In this document: in pieces, positions 16,490-23,965 of the stretch
How positions within the stretch are numbered: the first letter of the stretch is position 1
How the letters are laid out: each line of letters begins with the position of its first letter
Source: an uncultured Chloroflexota bacterium
GTDB taxonomy: Bacteria > Chloroflexota > Limnocylindria > Limnocylindrales > Limnocylindraceae
Length of the DNA: 57,741 nt
Assembly (NCBI GenBank): GCA_903864185.1
Contig: CAIPEX010000025.1
Location: 1-57,741, forward strand
Direction of reading: 5' to 3'
Notes under the pieces: model-generated
Told to the model about the DNA's origin: nothing
Seen by the model: only the letters and a program-made list of their open reading frames with translations
Databases searched by the model: none
Translations under genes and position numbers: made by a program

Positions 16490-17424
16490 CATGCCTCCTC
16501 CTCTGCTCGCTTCGCGCTCAGTGCCGCCTCGCGCCGATGAATCTCGGCCAAGGCGGGTGCAAGCGCCGCGTCGTCGCGGCCTGCCGTACGTTCAGCATCG
16601 CGCATCCACGCCGCGAGCACAACAAAGACCGCGATGAGGAAGAGGATGTCGCCGATCATCCACATCAGCGCGCCGGCAAGCTGCTGGTCTTCGAGTGGTG
16701 ACGGACCCCAGGTTCGACCGAGCGTTTCGTAGTGCGGGTAAAGGACGCGCGGTGCCCACATGATCGCGACGCCGAGGAAGCTGTTCTGCGGCATCTGCGT
16801 AATGAGATACCCGAGTGCAGCACCGCGCGAGAGCTTATGGCGCATCGGGTCGACCGAGAAGACGGGCGCCCAAAAGATCAGCGCGCAGGTGAGATAGAGC
16901 AGGTGCTCGGCATCGTGAACGAGCGGATCTTCAAGGGCGAGGTCGAAGAGCGATGAGAGATGCGTTGCCCACATCACAGCAACGAGGAGGACCCAACCCG
17001 TGATCGGATGCGTGACCGCGCCAACGGCACGACTCTGCAGCACGCGCAGGATGCGAGCACGCCGCGCCGGCGTCGCAAGTCGAAGGAGCAGCGTAATTGG
17101 GCCGGCCTGCAAGAGGAGGATCGGCACGGGGAAGAGCAAGATCAGGTGCTGCACCATGTGGACGCTAAAGAGTGCGGTGTCATACCGCTCGACAACCGAC
17201 TGCAAGGCGATGAGGGTGAGGGCGAGCGCGGCGATCAGTGCGACGCTACGACGGCGCGGGACTGGATTCCCTGGATGTGCGGCGTTCACACGTCGAACGG
17301 CGAGCCACCAGAGCACGAGGGTTGCGAGGACCGCCAGAGTGACGAGCGGAGGCGAGGTCCAGTAGCCGAGGGCGGCAATGCTCGGCTCGGGCGGCAAGGG
17401 TCCGTGGGCGGGAATCTGGCTCAC
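16489..17424 (-). CDS. ctaG: Cytochrome c oxidase assembly factor CtaG (caa3 type)
   Basis: A 311-residue integral membrane protein with about seven helices. It shows the family hallmarks HMVQHLILL in the second conserved segment, SSLFDLALED and HDAEHLLYLTCALIFW further on, and a final loop with GPSPLEDQQLAGALMW. CtaG-type proteins help insert copper into haem-copper oxidases in Gram-positive bacteria and alphaproteobacteria. The start is GTG 17424 without a clear ribosome site. The divergent small gene starts about 50 bp away. No oxidase structural genes are in the window. Confidence 0.88.
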   Translation of the reverse strand: MSQIPAHGPLPPEPSIAALGYWTSPPLVTLAVLATLVLWWLAVRRVNAAHPGNPVPRRRSVALIAALALTLIALQSVVERYDTALFSVHMVQHLILLFPVPILLLQAGPITLLLRLATPARRARILRVLQSRAVGAVTHPITGWVLLVAVMWATHLSSLFDLALEDPLVHDAEHLLYLTCALIFWAPVFSVDPMRHKLSRGAALGYLITQMPQNSFLGVAIMWAPRVLYPHYETLGRTWGPSPLEDQQLAGALMWMIGDILFLIAVFVVLAAWMRDAERTAGRDDAALAPALAEIHRREAALSAKRAEEEA

Positions 17425-17479
17425 GGGTACAATCTACCTGCCGAGAGTTGATCCGGTGATAGCTGCGAGGTGCAAGACA

Positions 17480-17644
17480 TTGCGTAGGTTCCCAATCGCG
17501 TTCGGTGCCCTCTTCTTCCTCATTGGCGGGGTCTACCTCTACGTCTCCAACGACATCGCTGGCGCCTTCATGCTCATCACCCTTGGGGTGGCCATGGCCA
17601 CGATGACGATGATCGTCATTCATGCCATGGAGACCGACAACTAG
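17480..17644 (+). CDS. Small two-helix membrane protein
   Basis: A protein of about 54 residues consisting mostly of two hydrophobic helices (PIAFGALFFLIGGVYLYVS and a second glycine/methionine-rich one) with a short charged tail. The start is uncertain. TTG 17480 has GAGG nine bases upstream and avoids the ctaG region, GTG 17456 is also possible, and an ATG at 17378 would overlap ctaG on the other strand. It lies 12 bp before the cupredoxin fusion gene. Size and context fit a small accessory subunit of a respiratory complex, but no family is certain. Confidence 0.5.
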   Translation: MRRFPIAFGALFFLIGGVYLYVSNDIAGAFMLITLGVAMATMTMIVIHAMETDN

Positions 17645-17656
17645 GCAGACGAGCAG

Positions 17657-18757
17657 ATGGACCTCCTTCGCGCGCTCCTTGAGTGGGTGGTCTCCCTGAT
17701 CGGACCCCTCGTCGCTCCCGACTGGGCAGCCCTGATCCGCCTCATCCCCATCGGCGTCCTCCTCCTCGTTGCCAGCTTCTACGGCTGGGTCCTCCTGCGC
17801 TATCGCCGCGCGGGGACGCGCCGCGTCGGTCACCCGCCACGTGCTCCGCGCGCGCCAGCAGGCATCCATCTCCCTGGTCCAAGCCTGGCGCCGTTCCTCA
17901 TCTCTGCTGCTGCGGCGGCGCTCTTCTTCTCAGCGGCGCTTGGTGGCATCGCCCTCCTCGTTGCGGCACTCTTCCTCGTCTTCGCGTTGATCGCCTGGGG
18001 CCGCGAGGCGGTGCATGAGTACGACGCACTCGGCGGCGTCCAGAGCCAGGCGCTCATCGCTGCTGACGCAGCGAACTCGACCGAACTACTGACTCCTGCC
18101 GGGCCACCAGATGGTGTGCACCTGCCGCCACCATCGCTCCTCCCCTTCCTCGTCAGCCTCGGCGCCGCAGTAATGCTCTTTGGTGCAGCGATCGGTCTCT
18201 CGTTCGTCTTGCTTGGCGCGCTCATGACCGTCCTCGCGCTCATCGGCTGGCTTATCGACTCTGGGCGGGAATATCGTGCAGTTGCCGAAGCAGATGCAAC
18301 GGGCCATCTGGTCTCACCAGCGCCAAAGCGCGCGCCACAGTTCGTCATCGCACTGATGTCGCTCCTCTTCGTTGTGGTTGGCGGCGCGCAGGCAGGGTTC
18401 TTCGCAAGCAGCGATGTGAGCCCGAGTCCAAGCCCATCGGGCAGCACGTGCGTTGCCGACGCGACAGGCGTTCTCACCGTGTGTGCCGAGCTCGTCGCCT
18501 TCTCGGTGCCAACCATCGAGATCGCCGCGGGAGCACCAACAAAGATTCGCTTCGTTAACTACGACGCTGGCGTGCCGCACAACATTGCCATCTACGAGGG
18601 GAGCGCCGATGCCAGTGGCACGCAGATCTTCAACGGCGAGATCTTTGCGGGCGTTGATGAGCGGACCTACGACATCCCTGCGCTCAATGCTGGAGCAACG
18701 TACGCATTCCTTTGCCTTGTGCACCCGAACATGGTCGGCACGGTGGTCGTGCAGTGA
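17657..18757 (+). CDS. Membrane-anchored cupredoxin with duplicated two-helix units
   Basis: A 366-residue protein in three parts. Residues 25-48 form one membrane helix. Residues 69-125 and 153-208 are two copies of a two-helix unit, each opening with G-I/V-H-L-P-x-P-S-L-x-P-F-L. After another helix (about 229-250) and a Ser/Pro linker comes a plastocyanin-like domain with type 1 copper ligands His308 (VPHNIAI), Cys353, His356 and Met359 (C-x2-H-P-x-M). The H-L-P-x-P-S motif recalls small haem-copper oxidase subunits, from memory. The domain probably sits outside and carries electrons. Its copper domain closely resembles that of the cytochrome c fusion at 21.7-22.7 kb. It overlaps the thioredoxin gene by GTGA. 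Confidence 0.75.
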   Translation: MDLLRALLEWVVSLIGPLVAPDWAALIRLIPIGVLLLVASFYGWVLLRYRRAGTRRVGHPPRAPRAPAGIHLPGPSLAPFLISAAAAALFFSAALGGIALLVAALFLVFALIAWGREAVHEYDALGGVQSQALIAADAANSTELLTPAGPPDGVHLPPPSLLPFLVSLGAAVMLFGAAIGLSFVLLGALMTVLALIGWLIDSGREYRAVAEADATGHLVSPAPKRAPQFVIALMSLLFVVVGGAQAGFFASSDVSPSPSPSGSTCVADATGVLTVCAELVAFSVPTIEIAAGAPTKIRFVNYDAGVPHNIAIYEGSADASGTQIFNGEIFAGVDERTYDIPALNAGATYAFLCLVHPNMVGTVVVQ

Positions 18758-19299
18758 TCCCCCCGGTGCGCACAGCGCACCGCAGCAGTGCGCAACGCGG
18801 CGCGCTCACGCTCCTTCTTGCACTTGTGCTTACCCTCTGCGCCGCCTGCTCGGGCGGGCCAGGTACATCGACGAGTGACGGGTTGATCGGCCGGACGATC
18901 AGCATCCCCAACGGCACGCTCCTCGATGGTGGAACGCTCGCCTCGTTCGGCGAGGTGGCCGGCGAGCGCCGCATCCTCCTCAACTTCTGGGCGAGCTGGT
19001 GTATGCCGTGCCGTGAAGAGATCCCGCTGCTCGCCGCCTACGCGGCTGAGCCAACGAGTGGGGCGGTGGTGATCGGCGTCCTCTATCGAGACGAGGCTGC
19101 GCTCGGTCAAACCGCCGCTGCCACGCTTGGCGCAACCTGGCCGACCCTTGTCGACGCCGACGGCGCAATCGCCGCGCAGGTCCCCGTGAATGCGGCGCCG
19201 CTCACCCTCCTCTTGAACTCCGAGGGGCTTGTCCTCGACTACCAGGTTGGACAGTTCGCAACTGCAGCAGACCTTGACGCATTCGCAAGCCAGCCGTAG
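18754..19299 (+). CDS. TlpA/ResA-like thioredoxin lipoprotein
   Basis: A 181-residue protein from GTG 18754, which overlaps the preceding TGA (GTGA). The signal has the lipobox LCAAC followed by SGGPG. The thioredoxin fold has a redox centre WASWCMPCREEIPLL (C-M-P-C) and a late cis-proline strand NAAPLTLLLNSEG. Such proteins reduce apocytochrome c or oxidase copper sites outside the membrane. Next to ctaG and cupredoxins, a role in keeping copper-site or haem-site cysteines reduced is likely. No ccs/res haem-ligation genes are nearby. Confidence 0.82.
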   Translation: MIPPVRTAHRSSAQRGALTLLLALVLTLCAACSGGPGTSTSDGLIGRTISIPNGTLLDGGTLASFGEVAGERRILLNFWASWCMPCREEIPLLAAYAAEPTSGAVVIGVLYRDEAALGQTAAATLGATWPTLVDADGAIAAQVPVNAAPLTLLLNSEGLVLDYQVGQFATAADLDAFASQP

Positions 19300-19335
19300 C
19301 GCAGAGCGCGCACGAAGAGAGATTCAAGCGGGGGT

Positions 19336-19410
19336 TGGTTGCGGGGGATGGATTCGAACCACCGACCTTCGGGTTATGAGCCCGACGAGCTGCCACTGCT
19401 CCACCCCGCC
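19336..19410 (-). tRNA. tRNA-fMet (CAT), CCA encoded
   Basis: The cloverleaf reads on the minus strand from 19410. Anticodon CAT lies in loop CTCATAA, on a stem TCGGG/CCCGA. The GGG/CCC base pairs next to the loop and the A11-U24 pair in the D stem mark it as the initiator. The first acceptor position is G1 opposite A72, an unpaired end as expected for an initiator, though C1 is the usual base. The 3' CCA is encoded at 19338-19336. No other RNA gene is adjacent. Confidence 0.93.
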
Positions 19411-19455
19411 CGTGCAGTATCAGGGCTGTGGCAGGCTTCGTCAAACCACGAGGGC

Positions 19456-19941
19456 TTATCGCTCGCTGATGTGCTGATGAAGATACGCGGCGAGTGGAAG
19501 GCGAGCACCAAAACCTTCGCCAAACGCGTGAGCGAACGCAACCTCGTCACCATCTGACTCTTGCCAGCAGAAGAGGAATGGCCGCCCATCGGCTACAGCG
19601 GGGAAATCAATCAACCCACGTTCGATATCGCGCAACTCCACACCACGAACAGAGACGCGATCGACGCTCGCCTGCATCTGATCGACAAGCGCCTTGATTC
19701 GCAACTCCACCATTGAGCTCGTGGTGAGCGCATCATGGAGTGACGCATCGGCGTCGGTGAACTGCAATTGATTTTGATCGGTGCCCCCAGGGAGCGCGCC
19801 GGTGCGCTCGAGGCGGCGGAGTCGCAGCAAATCCCCCTTCATCTGCTCGAGTGCCGAGCGCTGAGCACGGAGGAGGGCGATCAGAGGGCGCAACTCAACG
19901 AGCGCGCTCGTGGCAGCCTCGACCGACCAGATACGTTGCAT
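19456..19941 (-). CDS. DUF2203-family protein
   Basis: A 161-residue soluble, mainly helical protein. The start ATG 19941 is preceded by GGGAG ten bases upstream; the longer frame to 20001 has no support. The C-terminal half carries the DUF2203 signature: V-E-L-R-D-I-E-R-G-L-I-D-F-P-A, then GRPFLFCWQ and a final acidic F-x-H-x-F-G-E-G-F segment. Function unknown; it is widespread in Firmicutes, Chloroflexota and Deinococcus-type genomes as far as I recall. It lies between tRNA-fMet and tRNA-Lys. Confidence 0.8.
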   Translation of the reverse strand: MQRIWSVEAATSALVELRPLIALLRAQRSALEQMKGDLLRLRRLERTGALPGGTDQNQLQFTDADASLHDALTTSSMVELRIKALVDQMQASVDRVSVRGVELRDIERGLIDFPAVADGRPFLFCWQESDGDEVAFAHAFGEGFGARLPLAAYLHQHISER

Positions 19942-20029
19942 ACGGTGATTCTCCCACGGGAGGCGCCTCGTTTCTAGGTCGCACGGCCACACACAGCGCA
20001 CCGCATGCTCGCCGTGGGAGAATCGTCGC

Positions 20030-20104
20030 GGGCCGGTAGCTCAGTGGTAGAGCAGGGGTCTTTTAAACCCTTGGTCGCGGGTTCGAACCCCGCCCGGCTC
20101 ACCA
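20030..20104 (+). tRNA. tRNA-Lys (TTT), CCA encoded
   Basis: The acceptor GGGCCGG pairs with CCGGCTC (one G-U). D arm GCTC/GAGC, anticodon loop CTTTTAA with anticodon TTT, T arm GCGGG-TTCGAAC-CCCGC, discriminator A, then encoded CCA at 20102-20104. The 96 bp between it and the kelch-like gene contain no recognised gene. Confidence 0.93.
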
Positions 20105-20200
20105 AGACGCTCACCGTTGTCTCGAGCGTGCAGGGCCGCGCGGTGCGACAGGGTGAGGGAGAGGCGCGGGAGTGCGCCGGCGATTGGTGCGCTAGTAACT

Positions 20201-21703
20201 CTACGGATCCTTTCGTCCAAGTTTCGCGCGCAGCCAGGCGGCGGCACGCTCACGCTGGGCATAGACGACGGCCGCAGCAAGGAGGAGGACGAAGTTCAGC
20301 GTCCATGCACCTGCTGCCGACAGATAGCCAAGCTGCTGGCCAACTTCACCCTGAATCGCAAGGCCCGGCACGGTGAGCCCGAAGAGTCCGAGTCGGAATA
20401 CCGGTGCCTTGGGTGATGTGCCTGCAATGAGTGTGCTGTTTGCAGTCGCGAGCGCGCTGGGGGTTGTGCCACCAATGAGTACGGCGTGTCCGCCAAGCAC
20501 GATGCCGTGTGCGCCGATGCGCGCGTTGTCGACGGGCAGATCATCTTGTGCGATCGTCGCCCACTCGCCAGTGAGTCCAGCGGCTGTTGGTGCGATCCAG
20601 TAGGTGCTCGTGACAGCCGAACCATCTGCTGCAACTCCACCAGCAACGTAGAGCGTGCCGTTCGCCGACCAGAGCGCTGCGCCCACGCGCGGCGAAGGGA
20701 GGAGCGCACCTTCTGCCGTCCATCGATAGATCTCGCCAATCGGTGTCTCGCCTTGCGCAGGATCTGGGGTTGCGGCTGGTGCGCCGTGGCCAGTTGCTGG
20801 ACTGTGTGCAACGGCAAGATCGCCGCGAAGTACCACGTTTGTCGCAACTGCTGCCTCTGCCTCACTGCCGCCCCACACATAGAGTGCATCGCCGACAAGT
20901 GCGGCCGCTGCGTCGGCACGTGCGGCTGGGAGTTCCATCAGTGGGACCCATGCCGCAAGGTCACCGCTCGACTGCAGGGCTGCCTTCCAGACGCTCGTTT
21001 GCGCAACGCCATTGGCGTCTCGGCCGCCGATAAGGATGAGTCCGTCACTGACCGCAACGAGTGCTGCGCCAGAGCGCGCGCTCGGGAGATCCAGCATGGT
21101 CGAAGGTGTCCAGGTGGCAATGAGGCCCGTGGTTGCATCTGGCGTGCCGACATAGACACTCGTCGTTGCCTTCACGTCTAGTGTCGCTCCGCCAACGACA
21201 TACGCCTTCCCGGCGAAGAAGGCTGCGGCAACATCGGTTCGCGGTGCCGGAAGTGGTGCACCGGCGCTCCATGTGCTGAGTCCGTCGGGGCCAACTTCGG
21301 CAACGGCGGTTCCCGTCGTGCCGCCACCGCCGCCCAGGTAGTAGAGATGCGCACCAGCTTGGACAAGCCCGCCGCCGACTCCGCCACCAGGGAGATCCGT
21401 GGTCGTGCCGCTCTTCCACGGGAGGAGCGCGCCGTTTGGCGCAGGGCACGGGAGCCCCTCATTCTCTGCTGGGCAGATGTTCACGAGCGAGAGACCGTTG
21501 AGGCCGAGCTCAACGGTTGGCGAGACGGTGAGGTAGTAGGCGCGGTCCGGGATGTAGCCAAGCATCATGATGATGACAAGCGTCCAGAGGATTGCGCGTA
21601 CGCCAGCCCATCCCCAGCCCGATGCATCGAGCAGGCCGAAGAGCACACGCTTCGGTGGCACGTTGCCACTCTCGAGCGCGCGTGGGGCGTTCGTTGTATT
21701 CAT
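20201..21703 (-). CDS. Membrane-anchored kelch-like beta-propeller protein
   Basis: A 500-residue protein with one helix near the N-terminus (about 34-52) and one near the C-terminus (about 470-488), enclosing a large outer domain. That domain has repeated kelch blades of the kind LPAPRTDVAAAFFAGKAYVVGG, with a paired Gly-Gly after each hydrophobic strand and an aligned Trp; I count about six units. It is the last gene of the flavoprotein-cytochrome b operon, with start ATG 21703 overlapping the TGA of the cytochrome c-cupredoxin gene. Such a propeller could be a scaffold or docking surface for that complex. I know of no standard bc complex with this subunit. Confidence 0.7.
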   Translation of the reverse strand: MNTTNAPRALESGNVPPKRVLFGLLDASGWGWAGVRAILWTLVIIMMLGYIPDRAYYLTVSPTVELGLNGLSLVNICPAENEGLPCPAPNGALLPWKSGTTTDLPGGGVGGGLVQAGAHLYYLGGGGGTTGTAVAEVGPDGLSTWSAGAPLPAPRTDVAAAFFAGKAYVVGGATLDVKATTSVYVGTPDATTGLIATWTPSTMLDLPSARSGAALVAVSDGLILIGGRDANGVAQTSVWKAALQSSGDLAAWVPLMELPAARADAAAALVGDALYVWGGSEAEAAVATNVVLRGDLAVAHSPATGHGAPAATPDPAQGETPIGEIYRWTAEGALLPSPRVGAALWSANGTLYVAGGVAADGSAVTSTYWIAPTAAGLTGEWATIAQDDLPVDNARIGAHGIVLGGHAVLIGGTTPSALATANSTLIAGTSPKAPVFRLGLFGLTVPGLAIQGEVGQQLGYLSAAGAWTLNFVLLLAAAVVYAQRERAAAWLRAKLGRKDP

Positions 21704-22707
21704 CACTTCGCCGTCAACGTTCCGACCATGTTCGGATGCACCGTGCAGACGAAGGCGTAGGTGCCCTTTGCGAGCGCAGGGATCGTGTAGGTCTGCTGCG
21801 CAATACCAGGGAAGATCGCCCCCCGGAACACCTCTGCACCAGTGGCGCTCCCTGTGTGAATCGCGACGTTATGCGGAATGCCCAGATCCTGGTTGTCAAA
21901 CGCGATCGCAAACGGAACGCCAGCGGTCACCGTGAGGCTCATCGTGGTGTACTGCACGCCCTGCGCAACGATGCTGTAGGTCTTGCCGGGTGCAACAGAG
22001 GGGCCGCCCGTTGGGGCTGGCGTTGGCGATGCAGCAAATGCATCGCTCCAGCAATCAGGAACTGGCGTTGCATCGGCTGCTGGAACATATGCTGCGTCGC
22101 GCCAGCCCGTTACCTGAACCCTCGCTCCCGTTGCAGGATCGGTCACGGTGATCGTGTCAGTGTTCGTTGAGCGGATCCAGGCAATCAACTCTTCAATCTC
22201 GCGATAGTTGAGCGGTCCACCATTCGTGTCAGACCAGACACCCATGAGTGAATTTGCATTGCCGCACACGTACCGGCCGCCGACGGTCAGCACATTCTTG
22301 AGGTATGCCGGGGTTAGATGCGAGAGCAGCTTCCCTTGATCGTTTAGCACTGGCCCAATGCCACCCTGCCCCTGTGCGCCGTGACAGCGCGCGCAGTTTG
22401 CCTGGAAGAGGTTGTAGCCACGTGTCACCGTTTCGAGGTACTGCTCCTCTTTCGCGGCATCAAGGCGCGCAGAGCCAGTGACACCTGGGAGTCCCTGGTC
22501 GTAGAAGGTATACACGATGACAAAAAGCGTGACGATGGCGATGCCGAGCAGTGCTGCGGCGCGCGAGGAGCCGCTCTGCTTGACAATCTTTGCCGCTCGC
22601 TCAGCATCGAGCCCGTGCGTATGAATTGGTGCAGGGCTTGAGAGGCGTGGCACTGGCGTGCTCGCCTTCTCTACTGGAACAGGGAGCTGCTTCTGCTCGT
22701 CGCTCAT
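21703..22707 (-). CDS. Membrane-anchored monohaem cytochrome c fused to a cupredoxin
   Basis: A 334-residue protein. A cytoplasmic N-terminus (1-48) is followed by a membrane helix (about 50-68). Then a class I cytochrome c domain has haem site C105-A-R-C108-H109 and likely axial Met155, and a linker with C148 and C219 may form a disulfide. The C-terminal plastocyanin-like domain has ligands His279 (IPHNVAI), Cys321, His324 and Met327. The start ATG 22707 overlaps the Rieske stop (TAATG). It takes the operon place of cytochrome c1/f. Electrons can plausibly pass Rieske to haem c to copper within one chain. The copper domain closely matches that of the 17.7-18.8 kb protein. Confidence 0.85.
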   Translation of the reverse strand: MSDEQKQLPVPVEKASTPVPRLSSPAPIHTHGLDAERAAKIVKQSGSSRAAALLGIAIVTLFVIVYTFYDQGLPGVTGSARLDAAKEEQYLETVTRGYNLFQANCARCHGAQGQGGIGPVLNDQGKLLSHLTPAYLKNVLTVGGRYVCGNANSLMGVWSDTNGGPLNYREIEELIAWIRSTNTDTITVTDPATGARVQVTGWRDAAYVPAADATPVPDCWSDAFAASPTPAPTGGPSVAPGKTYSIVAQGVQYTTMSLTVTAGVPFAIAFDNQDLGIPHNVAIHTGSATGAEVFRGAIFPGIAQQTYTIPALAKGTYAFVCTVHPNMVGTLTAK

Positions 22708-23375
22708 TAGATGCACCCCGTTGCGGCGCGTGGCGCTTCGATCCCTGGCTGCCCGAGCGCTACGGGCATGCCGCCAAGGTTGATCTTCCCCGTGTCGAGG
22801 GTGAGCACGCCGTCGGCGTCAACGCTCAAGGAGAAGCGGTCCATGCCGCGCGGCGCTGGGCCGAGTCCGTCTGCCTTCGTGCCGAGTCGGTCGTAGCGAC
22901 TGCCATGGCAGGCGCACTCAAGCCAGTAGGTCTTGATGCAGGGGTTTGGCTTGCAGCCAAGATGTGGGCAGCGTTGATAGAGGGCGCGAACGTTGAGCGC
23001 ACTCCCCTCGCCTGTTGGGTCGTCACCGGCGATGAACTCCTTCCGGCTCGGATCAACGAGCATGATGAAGGCGCGGGCGTCTTGTACATACGCGGGGTAG
23101 CCCTGGTCAATTGGAAGTCCCACGTTGGCGTTGATCAGTGACTGCAGCGTGCCGACGCGCACCTTGCCACCAAATCCCCCTTCGAGATTTGGCCAGAGGA
23201 AGCCGAGTGTGCCCGCAGTGACCTCGAGGAGCCAGAGACCGAAACCGGCGCCAATCGTGGTGCGCAAGAGTCGACGGCGCGAGATGCCCTGAACCTCTTC
23301 ATGGCGCAGCGCCTTGATGGTCTCGCCGGTCAAGGCCTGTGGCTTGTCGGCTGGCTCAACTTGATAGTGGCTCAT
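22707..23375 (-). CDS. Rieske [2Fe-2S] protein of a cytochrome b complex
   Basis: A 222-residue subunit. The start ATG 23375 overlaps the TGA of the subunit IV gene. Near residue 35 is SRRRLLRTT followed by a hydrophobic helix, consistent with a Tat-type membrane anchor. The cluster motifs are CPHLGC and CACHGS, supplying two Cys and two His ligands plus the disulfide pair. An additional Cys in KPNPCIK between them is unusual. It accepts an electron from quinol at the outer site and passes it to the cytochrome c domain encoded next. It follows the usual order after cytochrome b genes. Confidence 0.9.
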   Translation of the reverse strand: MSHYQVEPADKPQALTGETIKALRHEEVQGISRRRLLRTTIGAGFGLWLLEVTAGTLGFLWPNLEGGFGGKVRVGTLQSLINANVGLPIDQGYPAYVQDARAFIMLVDPSRKEFIAGDDPTGEGSALNVRALYQRCPHLGCKPNPCIKTYWLECACHGSRYDRLGTKADGLGPAPRGMDRFSLSVDADGVLTLDTGKINLGGMPVALGQPGIEAPRAATGCI

Positions 23376-23959
23376 AGGCTGAAGAAGAATCCGGTTGACC
23401 AGGGGAGGATGAACGAGTAGCCCGGCCCGCGGAAGAAGATTCCGATGAAGGTGACGGTGAGGCCGAGTGCCCAAAGGAGCGAGAAGAGCATCACCTCAAG
23501 CTTCCGATCCGACGGGCGCGTGCTGCGAATGTTGCGACGGTCAAGATACGGAATGAGCGCAGAGCCAACGAGCACGCCGATCGGCGTGAGCGCACCGGCA
23601 ACGGTCGGGTGGAAATAGGCGAGGAGCTCTTGGAGTCCGAGGAAATACCACGGCGCCTTTGCAACGGCGGGGGTGACGTTCGGGTTCGCAAGCTCTTCGA
23701 GTGGTGCATTGATGAAGAGTCCGAGCATGAGCAAGAAGATGCTCATGGCCACGGCGGCCAAGAACTCAATCGTTAGGAGGTGGGGCCAGGTCATCACCGT
23801 GTCGTCTGGCTCTTTTTGTACGCGCACGACGGCGTCTTGCTTTACCAGCGCCAAGAGGCGGTAGGGGCGCGCTGCCATCGGCACGCGCTGCTTATCAATC
23901 TCCGTCTGGCGCGACGGATCGACTGGCAGCGAGCTTGCGGGGCGCTGCTCGTCACTCAC
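23372..23959 (-). CDS. Cytochrome b subunit IV-type (C-terminal cytochrome b) protein
   Basis: A 195-residue protein with three membrane helices after a long cytoplasmic N-terminus containing TWPHLLTIEFLAA. The sequence AKAPWYFLGLQELLAYF holds the quinol-oxidation loop in which the family PEWY is shortened to APWY. It provides the outer quinol site together with the cytochrome b6 protein. It starts with GTG 23959, 6 bp after the b6 gene. The split layout is that of b6f-type complexes rather than one-piece bc1 cytochrome b. Confidence 0.88.
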   Translation of the reverse strand: MSDEQRPASSLPVDPSRQTEIDKQRVPMAARPYRLLALVKQDAVVRVQKEPDDTVMTWPHLLTIEFLAAVAMSIFLLMLGLFINAPLEELANPNVTPAVAKAPWYFLGLQELLAYFHPTVAGALTPIGVLVGSALIPYLDRRNIRSTRPSDRKLEVMLFSLLWALGLTVTFIGIFFRGPGYSFILPWSTGFFFSL

Positions 23960-23965
23960 GGCAGA

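Noticed and set aside
18712-18753. Upstream extension of the TlpA-like gene to a TTG
   Set aside because: It would add a charged stretch before the signal peptide; GTG 18754 with a GTGA overlap gives a normal lipoprotein signal.
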